Assembly: GCA_031279575.1 (NCBI GenBank)
Contig: JAITIG010000158.1
Location: 1 to 33,124 of the forward strand
Direction: 5' to 3'
Origin: Bifidobacteriaceae bacterium
GTDB lineage: Bacteria > Actinomycetota > Actinomycetes > Actinomycetales > WQXJ01
DNA: 33,124 nucleotides
The translations under genes were made by a program, and so were the position numbers. Below are positions 1-7,931 of this stretch, piece by piece. The notes beneath the pieces were generated by a model. That model searched no databases. It was not told where the DNA came from and saw only the letters and a list, made by a program, of their open reading frames with translations. Numbering within the stretch: position 1 is the stretch's first letter; each line of letters begins with the position of its first letter.

Positions 1-71
1 GTGGCCACATCGACGAGTTGGTATTTGATCGACGACGAGCCCGCGTTGATCACCAAGACTGTCTCGCTCAC
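1..71 (-). CDS. ackA: Acetate kinase, N-terminal fragment (runs off the window)
   Basis: Acetate kinase interconverts acetyl phosphate plus ADP and acetate plus ATP, the last step of the Pta-AckA pathway. Only the first 23 codons are present, starting with GTG at 71-69. They read MSETVLVINAGSSSIKYQLV, which contains the family's N-terminal N-A-G-S-S-S-x-K phosphate-binding signature. A purine-rich AAGGGGG ribosome site lies just before the start. The gene begins nine bases after the pta stop, so the two form one operon. The identification rests on a short but very diagnostic motif; the rest of the gene lies left of the window. Confidence 0.93.
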   Translation of the reverse strand, partial: MSETVLVINAGSSSIKYQLVDVA

Positions 72-80
72 AGTTCCCCC

Positions 81-2138
81 TTACTGCGCCTGGCAGGCGG
101 TGATGATGATGGTGTTGACGATGTCCTCGACCAGGGCGCCGCGCGACAGGTCGTTGACCGGCTTGCGCAAGCCTTGGAGCACCGGCCCGATGGCGACCGC
201 CCCAGCCGAGCGCTGGACCGCCTTGTAGGCCACGTTGCCGGTGTTGAGGTCCGGGAAGATCAGCACCGTGGCCCGGCCCGCCACCGGCGAGCCCGGCAGT
301 TTGGCGCTGCCGACGGCCGGGACAACGGCGGCATCGTACTGCAGCGGGCCGTCCAAGGGCAGGTCGGGAGCGGCCGCCTGGGCGATGGCGACGGCCTCTT
401 TGACCGCCTCGACGTCCGGGCCCAGGCCCGAGGCGCCGGTCGAGTAGGACAGCAGCGCCACCCGCGGCTCGACCCCGAAGGCGGTGGCGGTGGCGGCCGA
501 GTCGAGGGCGATCCCCGCCAACTGGGCCGGCGTCGGGTTGGGGTTGACGGCGCAGTCGCCGAACACCAGCACCCGGTCCGCCATCGCCATCAGGAAAACG
601 GAGGACACCACCTCGGCGCCGGGCTTGGTTTTGATGATCTCAAAAGCCGGCCGGATCGTGTCCGCGGTGGTGTGGACGGCGCCGGAGACCATGCCGTCCG
701 CCATCCCGGTGTGGACCATCATGGTGGCGAAGTAGGTCTCGGAGTTGGCCAGGACCTCCAGCGCTTTGGCTTTGGTGACGCCCTTGTGGGCCCGCAGCTG
801 GGCGTAGAGGCCGGCGAAGCGCTCAATCAGGTCGGAGTCGGCCGGGTCCTGGATGGCGGCCTGGGCCAGGTCGATCTTGAGCTCGGCGGCGCGCCGCCGC
901 AGCTTGTCCGGCCGCCCCAGCAAGGTGATGCGCGCGGCGCCCAGCTTGAGCACGCGGGCGGCGGCCTGGAGCACCCGGTCATCGCCGCCCTCCGGCAGGA
1001 CAATGGTCTTGGGGTCGCGCCGGGCGCGCGCCGCCAGGCTTTGCTGGAAGGCCAGCGGCGTGACCGCCTGGGGCGCGAAGTCATCCATCGCCTCGATCAA
1101 GTGCCGCCCGTCGACGCCCTCTTCGAAGGCCGCCAGCGCGGCCTCCGCCTTGTCCTGGGAGGACAGGTCCAAATGCCCTCTGACCAGCGTGGACGCCGCC
1201 GCGGCGGAGAACGGGTCCTTGTGTGTGGCGATGATTGGCAGATCGCCCGCCAAAGAGCGGGCCAAACCCATGACGGATTGGTCCGGCATGTAGCCGCCGC
1301 CCAGGATCAGCCCGGCCAGGGCGGGGAAGTTCGGGTCGCTTTGGGCGGCCGCCAGAGCCAGCAGCACGCCCACCCGGTCGCCGGGGAAGAACACCACCGA
1401 GCGCGGCGCCAGGTGCGCCAGCACGTGCCCCACCTCCTGGGCGGCGATCGCCATATCGAGCACCTCCAGCCCCAGGGCCGCCGGGTCGCCGGAGATCAGC
1501 TGCCCGCCGATGGCGTCCATCACCGCCCGCAGCGTCGGCGCCAGCGCCACCCGCGAGTCGGGGATGGCGGCGGTCGGCATGTCCAGGTGGCCCAGTTGGG
1601 CCCGGATTTGGGCGATGTCCTCGACCGCGCAGCGGTTGGCTATCACGCCGATGACTTTGGCGTGCTGGGCCGCGATGGTGGCCTGGGCCAGCTCGGCCGA
1701 GCGCACCACCTGCGGCGGCGTCCACCTGGTGCCGGCCACCACCAAGACCACCGGCGCGCCCAGGTTGGCGGCGATGCGGGCGTTCAGCGAGAGCTCCTCG
1801 CCGCCGGGCACATCGGTGTGGTCGGAGCCGACCGCCACCACCACGTCGCAGAGCCGTCTGAACCGCTCGTAGCGGGCCAGCACCTGCTCCAGGGCGGCCT
1901 CGGGCGCCTGGTGGAAGTGCTGGTAGGTGGTGCCGATGCGGGCGGCGCGCGGGGCCTCGATGGTGTCGCGGCTTTTCAGCAGGTCCAGCACGTGGTCTGA
2001 GCCGTCGGCGTGCCTGAGCACCGGCCGGAAGACGCCGACCCGCTCATAGGAGCGCTTCAGTTCCTCGATCAGGCCCACGGCCACAATAGACTTGACCGCG
2101 TCACGGTCGGCGGATGCCAGGTAAACAGAACGTGCCAC
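81..2138 (-). CDS. pta: Phosphate acetyltransferase, long three-domain form
   Basis: Converts acetyl-CoA and phosphate to acetyl phosphate and CoA, acting with the downstream acetate kinase in overflow metabolism and acetate assimilation. The product is about 685 residues, the length of the long Pta form. It has an N-terminal BioD-like P-loop-fold domain (about 1-210), a DRTGG-type middle domain (about 220-330) and the catalytic PTA_PTB domain (about 360-680). The catalytic domain contains LPEGGDDRVLQAA, a YSTGASG stretch and the C-terminal signature GPVLQGLRKPVNDLSRG. The N-terminal P-loop looks degenerate (SADRDAVKS, no glycine-rich turn). I chose GTG at 2138 because GAAAGG lies 10 bases upstream and the conserved ARSVYLASAD sequence starts there; an upstream ATG at 2195 adds unconserved residues. 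The gene is divergent from guaA. Confidence 0.96.
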   Translation of the reverse strand: MARSVYLASADRDAVKSIVAVGLIEELKRSYERVGVFRPVLRHADGSDHVLDLLKSRDTIEAPRAARIGTTYQHFHQAPEAALEQVLARYERFRRLCDVVVAVGSDHTDVPGGEELSLNARIAANLGAPVVLVVAGTRWTPPQVVRSAELAQATIAAQHAKVIGVIANRCAVEDIAQIRAQLGHLDMPTAAIPDSRVALAPTLRAVMDAIGGQLISGDPAALGLEVLDMAIAAQEVGHVLAHLAPRSVVFFPGDRVGVLLALAAAQSDPNFPALAGLILGGGYMPDQSVMGLARSLAGDLPIIATHKDPFSAAAASTLVRGHLDLSSQDKAEAALAAFEEGVDGRHLIEAMDDFAPQAVTPLAFQQSLAARARRDPKTIVLPEGGDDRVLQAAARVLKLGAARITLLGRPDKLRRRAAELKIDLAQAAIQDPADSDLIERFAGLYAQLRAHKGVTKAKALEVLANSETYFATMMVHTGMADGMVSGAVHTTADTIRPAFEIIKTKPGAEVVSSVFLMAMADRVLVFGDCAVNPNPTPAQLAGIALDSAATATAFGVEPRVALLSYSTGASGLGPDVEAVKEAVAIAQAAAPDLPLDGPLQYDAAVVPAVGSAKLPGSPVAGRATVLIFPDLNTGNVAYKAVQRSAGAVAIGPVLQGLRKPVNDLSRGALVEDIVNTIIITACQAQ

Positions 2139-2258
2139 GCGTTCCACGCCTTTCGTCAATGAAGGTTGTCGCAGCGGCGTATGGCACACCGCCACCTGCC
2201 AGTGTACCTAGGACCTACGGCCCTTGCGGTCGCTACTTTGTGAGGAGCGTTACTCTTC
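2139..2258. promoter_or_regulatory. Divergent pta/guaA intergenic promoter region
   Basis: These 120 bases separate two divergent starts and must hold both promoters. On the minus strand a TACACT hexamer (2203-2208, plus coordinates) is a fair -10 for pta. On the plus strand TACCTA overlaps it and could serve guaA. No convincing -35 is visible for either. The guaA ribosome site TGAGGAG at 2241-2247 is clear. Exact transcription starts are a guess. Confidence 0.35.
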
Positions 2259-3812
2259 GTGACCAGTGCCTTACCCAACCACAAGCCCGTCTTGGTGGTC
2301 GACTTCGGGGCCCAGTACGCCCAGCTTATCGCCCGGCGCGTGCGCGAAGCCGGGGTCTACTCCGAGATTGCGCCCCACACCTGGTCGGCCGCGCAGCTGT
2401 TGGCCCGCGGGCCGGCCGCGGTGATTTTGTCTGGCGGGCCGGCCTCCGTGTTCGAGGACGGGGCCCCCCGGCTGGACCCGGCCCTGCTGGCGGCGGGCGT
2501 CCCCGTGCTGGGCATCTGCTACGGCTTCCAAGCCATGGCCTACGCGCTCGGCGGCGAGGTCGACCGCGCCGCCCAGGGGGAGTACGGCGCCACGCCGGCC
2601 GATGTCGCCCGCCCGGCCGGGTTGCTGGCCGGCAGCCCCCAGCGGCAAACGGTGTGGATGAGCCACGGGGTGGCCGTGACCCGGGCGCCGGCCGGGTTCG
2701 AGGTGCTGGCCGCCACGCCCGGGGCGCCGGTGGCCGCCTTCCAAGACCCGGCCCGCCGGCTCTACGGGGTGCAGTGGCACCCCGAGGTGCGGCACACCGC
2801 GCTGGGCCAGGCGATGCTGGAGAACTTCTTGTTTGGCCAGGCCGGTTTGAAGCCGGATTGGACCGCCGGGTCGATCGCGGCCGAGCAGGTGGCGGCCATC
2901 CGGGCGCAGGTTGGTTCTGGCCGGGTGATTTGCGGGCTGTCTGGCGGGGTCGACTCGGCGGTCGCCGCCGCTTTGGTCCAACGCGCCGTGGGGGACCAGT
3001 TGACCTGCGTTTTTGTGGACCACGGGCTGCTCAGGCAGGGCGAGCGGGAGCAGGTCGAGCGGGACTTTGTGGCCGCCACCGGGGCCAAGCTGGTGGTGCG
3101 CGAGGCCCGGGCGGCCTTCTTGGCGGCGTTGGCCGGAGTCAGCGAGCCGGAGGCCAAACGCAAAATCATCGGGCGCGAGTTCATCCGCGCCTTCGAGGCC
3201 GCCGCCCGCCAGACCCGGGGCGCCCGCTTCTTGGTCCAGGGCACCTTGTACCCGGATGTGGTGGAGAGCGGCGGCGGCGAGGGCGCCGCCACCATCAAGT
3301 CCCACCACAATGTGGGCGGTTTGCCGGACGACCTCCAATTCGAGCTGGTCGAGCCCCTCAGAACCCTGTTCAAAGACGAGGTCCGGGCGGTCGGCGCGGA
3401 ACTCGGCTTGCCCGAGGCGATGGTGTGGCGCCAGCCGTTCCCCGGGCCGGGGCTGGCCATCAGGATCATCGGCGAGGTCACCGAAAGCCGGCTGGAGACG
3501 GTGCGGCGGGCGGACGGCATCGTGCGCCAAGAGCTGACGCGGGCGGGTTTGGACCGGGAGATCTGGCAGTGCCCGGTGGTGCTGCTGGCGGACGTGCGCT
3601 CGGTTGGCGTCCAAGGCGACGAGCGCACCTACGGCTACCCGGTGGTGCTGCGGCCAGTCACCTCCGAAGACGCCATGACGGCCGATTTCGCGCGGCTGGA
3701 CTACGACCTGCTGGGGCGCATCGCCGGGCGCATCACCGGCGAGGTGCGCGAGGTCAACCGGGTGGTCCTGGACGTGACGTCGAAGCCCCCGGGCACCATC
3801 GAGTGGGAGTGA
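2259..3812 (+). CDS. guaA: GMP synthase (glutamine-hydrolysing)
   Basis: Aminates XMP to GMP using glutamine and ATP, the last step of guanine nucleotide synthesis, in the cytosol. The 517 residues match the usual family length. The N-terminal class I glutamine amidotransferase domain (about 10-195) has the nucleophile Cys87 in GICYGFQ and the His174/Glu176 pair in QWHPEV. The ATP pyrophosphatase domain follows, with the PP-loop SGGVDS at 228-233. The C-terminal GMP synthetase domain ends in the typical [11 protein letters not shown]. The GTG start at 2259 is supported by TGAGGAG about 11 bases upstream. The gene is convergent with the small membrane protein gene at 3826, with only 13 bases between stops. 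No damage is seen. Confidence 0.98.
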   Translation: MTSALPNHKPVLVVDFGAQYAQLIARRVREAGVYSEIAPHTWSAAQLLARGPAAVILSGGPASVFEDGAPRLDPALLAAGVPVLGICYGFQAMAYALGGEVDRAAQGEYGATPADVARPAGLLAGSPQRQTVWMSHGVAVTRAPAGFEVLAATPGAPVAAFQDPARRLYGVQWHPEVRHTALGQAMLENFLFGQAGLKPDWTAGSIAAEQVAAIRAQVGSGRVICGLSGGVDSAVAAALVQRAVGDQLTCVFVDHGLLRQGEREQVERDFVAATGAKLVVREARAAFLAALAGVSEPEAKRKIIGREFIRAFEAAARQTRGARFLVQGTLYPDVVESGGGEGAATIKSHHNVGGLPDDLQFELVEPLRTLFKDEVRAVGAELGLPEAMVWRQPFPGPGLAIRIIGEVTESRLETVRRADGIVRQELTRAGLDREIWQCPVVLLADVRSVGVQGDERTYGYPVVLRPVTSEDAMTADFARLDYDLLGRIAGRITGEVREVNRVVLDVTSKPPGTIEWE

Positions 3813-3825
3813 GGCGGCCGTTGGC

Positions 3826-4074
3826 TCAGCGCTTGGGGCGGCGCAGCGCGGCGATGATAGATGAGGCCACCAGCGTCAACCCGGCCAGGGCCAGGATCGC
3901 GATCAGCGCCAAGTCGCCGGAGAACTCGACGCTGGCGGACAAGGCGAGCACCCACACCCCGATCAGCGCGATCGCCACGCCCCAGATGATCACCGCTGGC
4001 CTGGGGCCGGTCTTGAACGGCGCCGGCGGCCCGCCCGGCGCGTAGACGGCCTGGCCGGATGGTTTCTTGCTCAT
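3826..4074 (-). CDS. Small two-helix membrane protein of unknown function
   Basis: A protein of 82 residues with a short hydrophilic N-terminus rich in Gly, Pro and Lys. Two predicted membrane helices follow (about residues 27-49 and 54-77), then a basic tail ARRPKR-like at the C-terminus, suggesting both ends face the cytoplasm. ATG at 4074 is preceded by AGGAG eight bases upstream. The gene starts 36 bases after the stop of the PspC-toastrack gene on the same strand, so it is probably co-transcribed as the second gene of that unit. I do not recognise a named family. By position it may be an accessory of the PspC-type envelope-stress locus, but that is inference. Confidence 0.8.
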   Translation of the reverse strand: MSKKPSGQAVYAPGGPPAPFKTGPRPAVIIWGVAIALIGVWVLALSASVEFSGDLALIAILALAGLTLVASSIIAALRRPKR

Positions 4075-4110
4075 AGTTGAACTCCTGTCATGTGGTTGCG
4101 CTGGCGCTGG

Positions 4111-5808
4111 TCAGCCCTGCTCGCTCAGCTCGAGGTCGCCCGCGGTGGAGCGGTAGTTGACTGTCAAAGTCGGCCGGCTGTCGCTGGCCTCGACACTGGA
4201 GACGATTGTGGCGCGGGCGCCCACCCCGGCCACCTCGTAGAGATGCTTTTCCTCGCCCGTCTCCCGCCCGGTGGTCTCGCCGATGGAGGTGTCGGCGCTG
4301 CTCACCGTCCACAAGTCGTCCGGCAGCTGGTAGGTGGAGATGCGCCCCGCGGTGACCCGCGCGTTGACCACCACCGGGGTGTCCCGGGGCAGGACGATCA
4401 CGGCGTGGCCGAAGTCGAGCGAGATGTCCACCGTCAGGTCGCCGGCCGTCAACAGGCCCGGCGCGGTCAGGTCAACGGTGATGTCGCCGGCACCGAAGGA
4501 CAACGGCTGCATTGCCAGCTCATCAGGGTGGGCCGGTTGGAAATACTCGCCCTCGGAGACGTAGGAGGAGAAGTATTCCGGCGCGTAAGCGGTGGCGGCG
4601 CCCTCCTCGTGGTAGGCGATCAGGCTGCTGGGGAAGTAGTCGTCGACGATCGCCCCGATGGGCGCCGCCAGCACGGTCAGGGTCAGGCCCGCCGCCAGGA
4701 ATCCGCCGAAGCGGCGCCCCAGCGCCCCGAGCACCACCATCCCAATGCCGGTCAGCACCGCCATCACGCCAAAGGCCAAGCCCGCCATGGAAATGTTCCA
4801 GCCCCAGGCGGCGTAGCGCCCGATGCCGACCGCGCCGGCCAGCGCCAGCAGCATCACTCCCAGCATGGACAAGGTCGCCAGGCCGCCCGGCGGCCGGCCG
4901 CGCGGGGCCGGCGGCGCCCACGGCCCGGCGCTGGGCGCCGGCGCGGGTCTGGGCCCGCCGCGGTAAGGGGCGTAGGGGGCGCCGGGGCCTGCCCCGGGCG
5001 GGGCGCCGGCGGCGAGCGGCTGGGTGGGGGCGCCGGGGCTGGCGTCCGGCGCGGTGGCGGCCTCGGCCGGGGCGTCCTGCGGGGCCGGCGCCGGGGCGGG
5101 CGCGCCCTCGCCGGGGGGCGGCGGCGCGGGGCTGCCCGCCGGCGGGGTGGCGCTGGGGGCGGGGGCGGCGGCATCGTCCTGGGTGGTCATGGTGTGCTCC
5201 TGGTCAGTTTGAGGAAAAGGGAGGGCAGCGCCGGCCTCCCCCACCGGCGCCGCAGGCGCGAATTGGCTCGGGGCCGGCCCCCCCGGCGGGTAGGCGGCTG
5301 GGGCGGGCGGCGGCGCGGCCGGCCCGGGGGCCTGGGCGGGCGGCTGGGCCGCCATCTGGGAGCGGGCGCGGTTGGCCACCACCGCCATCAGGACCAAAGC
5401 GGCGACCCAGAACCCCATCACCATGATCCAGCCGATCGGGCCGGACACCCACATCCAGGTGGGCATGATCATCAGGCCCAAGAAGGCAAAGATGGCGCCG
5501 CCCCAAAAACCCGCCGTCAGGCGGGCGTGGATAACGTCCTCCAGGTGGATGCGGCCATCGGACTCCTCCGGCAAGACCAGCCAGGCCACGCCGTACAGGC
5601 CCAGCCCCACCCCGGAGATCATCGCCGTGACCACGAACAGGCCCCGGACCAGAATCGGATCCCAGCCCAGCCGGCGCGCGATGCCGCCGGCCACGCCGCC
5701 GAACCAGCGGTCGGAGGAGCGGACTATGCCTTGGGCCCGGATCCAACTGAAAAAAGCCGCCCCAGGGGGCTGGGTTGAGGGAATCGGTGCGCTCATGCCC
5801 TCCAGCAT
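4111..5808 (-). CDS. PspC-domain membrane protein with C-terminal toastrack domain
   Basis: The 565-residue integral membrane protein is built in blocks. A PspC domain (about 28-85, SSDRWFGGVAGGIARRLG then a helix ending in YGVAWLVLPEE) comes first, then a second helical pair, then a very Pro/Ala/Gly-rich linker (about 170-300). Four more membrane helices and a C-terminal beta-rich segment (about 450-560) follow; the last resembles the LiaF/DUF4097 toastrack fold. Such proteins are known in envelope-stress loci and often modulate a neighbouring PspC-containing kinase, which here is divergently encoded. The start could be ATG 5808 or ATG 5796; the second gives a more typical N-terminus (MSAPIPSTQ). 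An ATG at 5190 in the linker has a perfect ribosome site, so a second shorter product is possible. Function is inferred from family and context. Confidence 0.85.
   Translation of the reverse strand: MLEGMSAPIPSTQPPGAAFFSWIRAQGIVRSSDRWFGGVAGGIARRLGWDPILVRGLFVVTAMISGVGLGLYGVAWLVLPEESDGRIHLEDVIHARLTAGFWGGAIFAFLGLMIMPTWMWVSGPIGWIMVMGFWVAALVLMAVVANRARSQMAAQPPAQAPGPAAPPPAPAAYPPGGPAPSQFAPAAPVGEAGAALPFPQTDQEHTMTTQDDAAAPAPSATPPAGSPAPPPPGEGAPAPAPAPQDAPAEAATAPDASPGAPTQPLAAGAPPGAGPGAPYAPYRGGPRPAPAPSAGPWAPPAPRGRPPGGLATLSMLGVMLLALAGAVGIGRYAAWGWNISMAGLAFGVMAVLTGIGMVVLGALGRRFGGFLAAGLTLTVLAAPIGAIVDDYFPSSLIAYHEEGAATAYAPEYFSSYVSEGEYFQPAHPDELAMQPLSFGAGDITVDLTAPGLLTAGDLTVDISLDFGHAVIVLPRDTPVVVNARVTAGRISTYQLPDDLWTVSSADTSIGETTGRETGEEKHLYEVAGVGARATIVSSVEASDSRPTLTVNYRSTAGDLELSEQG
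5188..5201 (-). promoter_or_regulatory. Internal ribosome site and ATG inside the PspC-toastrack gene
   Basis: On the minus strand AGGAG (5201-5197) lies six bases before ATG 5190, which is in frame with the surrounding gene. This is a better initiation signal than the one at the annotated start. Translation from here would give about 359 residues containing the rest of the linker, the membrane helices and the toastrack domain, without the PspC domain. Confidence 0.55.
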
Positions 5809-5850
5809 GGCCGGGCGGCCGGGCCCGCCTCTACTGGGGAAGACCCGGGT

Positions 5851-5883
5851 TGAACCCTGAATCGACCCTGACCGAACCCTGAA
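5851..5883. repeat. Three 11-bp tandem repeats between the divergent PspC genes, candidate operator
   Basis: Three directly adjacent 11-base units occur: TGAACCCTGAA (5851-5861), TCGACCCTGAC (5862-5872) and CGAACCCTGAA (5873-5883). All share the core GAnCCCTGA. The spacing is about one helical turn, so every copy faces the same side of the DNA. They lie about 43 bases upstream of the PspC-toastrack start and 65 upstream of the kinase start. The most natural reader would be the LuxR/NarL-type regulator encoded at 7177, acting on one or both promoters. The repeat is directly visible; the regulator assignment is inference. Confidence 0.6.
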
Positions 5884-5947
5884 ATGAGCCCCGGTCTACC
5901 CCCCTGAAAGCTGGGCTAAAAGGTGGGCGCGTGGTGGAATTGATGGC

Positions 5948-7180
5948 GTGGAACCCGCCGCCAACCCGATCCGCCGCCCCCGGCGCGGCCGCGTGCTGGG
6001 CGGGGTGGCGGCCGGGCTGGCCCAAAGCCTGGGCGTCAAAGTGGCGCCGGTGCGCTGGGGCCTGGCCCTGGCCGCGCCGCTCGGGGTTGGGCTGCTGCTC
6101 TACATCTGGCTTTGGGTGATGACGCCGTCTGGGGACGCGGCCGGCCCGCCGCCGGCCCTGGCCCGGCTGGCCCCCCTGCTGGAGGACCGCGCCCGGGCCC
6201 GGCCGCTCGGCCGCCTGCTGGCCGGGTTGGCTCTGCTGGTGGCGGCGGGGGCGCTGGCGGTGGCCGCGGCCGGCGGGCCGGTGCCGGCCGAATGGCTGGT
6301 CTCGGCCCTGGTGCTGGGGGCCGGGGTGTGGCTGGCCTGGAGCCAGCTGGACAAGGCGGACCAAAGCGCCCGCCGCGGGCCGGTCTCCTGGCTGCGCCTG
6401 GGCGGGGCGCTGGCGCTGGTGGTGGTGGCGACCACCCTGCTGGTCTCGCGCGCGGTCGACCCGGGCGCGGCCCTGGTGGTGGCCCTGGCCGGGCTGGCGG
6501 TGCTGCTCGGGGTCGGCTTGGTGCTGGCGCCGTGGGCGTTGCGCCTGGTCGGGGCGCTGGGCGACCAGCGGGCGGCCACCGCCCGGGAGGCCGAGCGGGC
6601 GGACATCGCCGCCCACCTGCATGATTCGGTGCTGCAAACCCTGGCGGTGATCCGCTCCCAGGCGGAGGACCCGGCGGCGGTGCGCCGCCTGGCCCGGGCC
6701 CAGGAGCGGGAGCTGCGGGAATGGCTCTACCTCGACCGGCCGGAGCCGGGCGTCTCGCTGGCGGCCGATCTGCGCGCCATCGCCGGCGAGGTCGAGGACC
6801 TGACCGGGGTGGAGGTGGGCGTGGTCTTGGTGGGCGACCACCGGCCCACCCCCGGCCTGGAGGCGATGGCCGGCGCCACCCGCGAGGCGCTGTTCAACGC
6901 CGCCCGCCACGGCGCCGCGCCGGTCTCGCTGTACGCCGAGGTGTCCCAGCGGGCGGTGGAGATCTTTGTGCGCGACCGCGGCGCCGGGTTCGACCTGGGC
7001 GCGGTGCCGCCGGACCGGCTGGGGGTGCGCGAGTCGATTGTGGGCCGGGTGCGCCGGGCCGGCGGGCGGGCCGAGGTCCGCTCCCGCCCCGGCCAGGGCA
7101 CCGAGATCTGCCTCCGCCTGGCCTTGGCCGCCGATGCCGCGCCCGCCGCCCCAGCCGCCGCCTGGGAGGATGCCGTATGA
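5948..7180 (+). CDS. PspC-domain sensor histidine kinase (NarL/LuxR partner type)
   Basis: Membrane histidine kinase of 410 residues. Residues 10-60 form a PspC domain (RRGRVLGGVAAGLAQSLG then a helix). About four further helices follow (88-110, 117-131, 150-168, 176-198). The dimerisation/phosphoacceptor region has His225 in HLHDSVLQTL, the HisKA_3 pattern. The ATPase domain shows E313-x3-N317 in the N-box and a G-box DRGAGFD around 343-349. No large extracellular sensor domain exists, so the signal probably comes through the membrane or from the divergent PspC-toastrack protein. The GTG start at 5948 is set by the reading frame; its ribosome site is weak. The stop overlaps the regulator's ATG (ATGA), showing translational coupling. 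Confidence 0.92.
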   Translation: MEPAANPIRRPRRGRVLGGVAAGLAQSLGVKVAPVRWGLALAAPLGVGLLLYIWLWVMTPSGDAAGPPPALARLAPLLEDRARARPLGRLLAGLALLVAAGALAVAAAGGPVPAEWLVSALVLGAGVWLAWSQLDKADQSARRGPVSWLRLGGALALVVVATTLLVSRAVDPGAALVVALAGLAVLLGVGLVLAPWALRLVGALGDQRAATAREAERADIAAHLHDSVLQTLAVIRSQAEDPAAVRRLARAQERELREWLYLDRPEPGVSLAADLRAIAGEVEDLTGVEVGVVLVGDHRPTPGLEAMAGATREALFNAARHGAAPVSLYAEVSQRAVEIFVRDRGAGFDLGAVPPDRLGVRESIVGRVRRAGGRAEVRSRPGQGTEICLRLALAADAAPAAPAAAWEDAV

Positions 7181-7830
7181 GCAAATTGCGCGTCGTGGTG
7201 GTCGACGACCACGCCCTGTTCCGCTCCGGGACCAAAGCCGAGCTCGGCGCGGCGCTGGACATTGTGGGCGAGGCCGCCACCGTGGACGAGGCCGTCAACC
7301 TGATCAGCCAAACCCTGCCCGATGTGGTCCTGCTGGACGTCCACCTGCCCGGCGGGTCCGGCGGCGGCGGCGCCGAGGTGGCCCGGGCGGTGCTGGCGGA
7401 CCACCCCCAAGTCAGGTTCCTGGCCTTGTCGGTCTCCGACGCGGCGGCCGATGTGGTGGCCGTCATCCGCGCCGGGGCGCGCGGCTACGTCACCAAATCG
7501 ATCGCGCCGGGCGAACTGGCGCTGGCGGTGCGCCAGGTGGCGGGCGGGGACGCCGTCTTCTCGCCCGGGCTGGCCGGGTTTGTGCTGGACGCCTTCGGGG
7601 CCGCCGCCGGCCACGTGGCCGCGGCCGACGGCGAGTTGGACTCCTTGACCGCCCGGGAGCAGGAGGTGATGCGCCTGATCGCCCGCGGCTACACCTACCG
7701 GGAGGTCGCGAGCGAGCTTTTCATCTCCATCAAAACAGTTGAAACGCACGTCAGCGCGGTGCTGCGCAAACTCCAGCTGTCCAACCGCTCGGAGTTGACG
7801 CGCTGGGCGGCGCGCCGCAACCTGCTTTGA
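7177..7830 (+). CDS. LuxR/NarL-family response regulator
   Basis: Cytoplasmic two-component regulator of 217 residues, cognate to the kinase directly upstream by ATGA overlap. The receiver domain (1-120) has the acidic pair Asp10/Asp11, phosphoacceptor Asp54 in LLDVHLP and Lys107 in GYVTKS. The C-terminal HTH (about 150-215) begins LTAREQEVMRLIARGYTYRE and continues into SIKTVETHVSAVLRKL, the classic LuxR DNA-binding helix. The 11-bp tandem repeats at 5851-5883 are the best local target. It probably controls the PspC-toastrack gene and its own operon. The Gly-rich stretch after the phosphorylation site (GGSGGGGAE) is slightly longer than usual. Confidence 0.94.
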   Translation: MSKLRVVVVDDHALFRSGTKAELGAALDIVGEAATVDEAVNLISQTLPDVVLLDVHLPGGSGGGGAEVARAVLADHPQVRFLALSVSDAAADVVAVIRAGARGYVTKSIAPGELALAVRQVAGGDAVFSPGLAGFVLDAFGAAAGHVAAADGELDSLTAREQEVMRLIARGYTYREVASELFISIKTVETHVSAVLRKLQLSNRSELTRWAARRNLL

Positions 7831-7905
7831 CCCGTCCGCCAAATCCGCCGAAACCCTGGCCCAACCGCCGCCACTTGTGGTAAGACCTAGACCGTTAGTT
7901 TGTCC

Positions 7906-7917
7906 CTCAGATCTGAG
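7906..7917. promoter_or_regulatory. Perfect 12-bp palindrome upstream of the GPH symporter
   Basis: CTCAGATCTGAG is a perfect inverted repeat ending 14 bases before the TTG start of the symporter gene, just ahead of its GGGAG ribosome site. It is too short and too close to the start to look like a terminator. An operator for a dimeric repressor is the simplest reading. No regulator gene is adjacent. Confidence 0.35.
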
Positions 7918-7931
7918 CCCCGGGAGACGCC

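Noticed and set aside
18..2000. Long open frame of about 660 codons on the plus strand opposite pta
   Set aside because: It is an antisense shadow of a high-GC gene, has Arg/Gly/His-rich composition and no ribosome site, and pta is fully supported on the other strand.
5841..5860. GGGTTGAACCC resembling a tRNA T-arm
   Set aside because: No acceptor stem or anticodon arm can be drawn around it; it belongs to the 11-bp tandem repeats.
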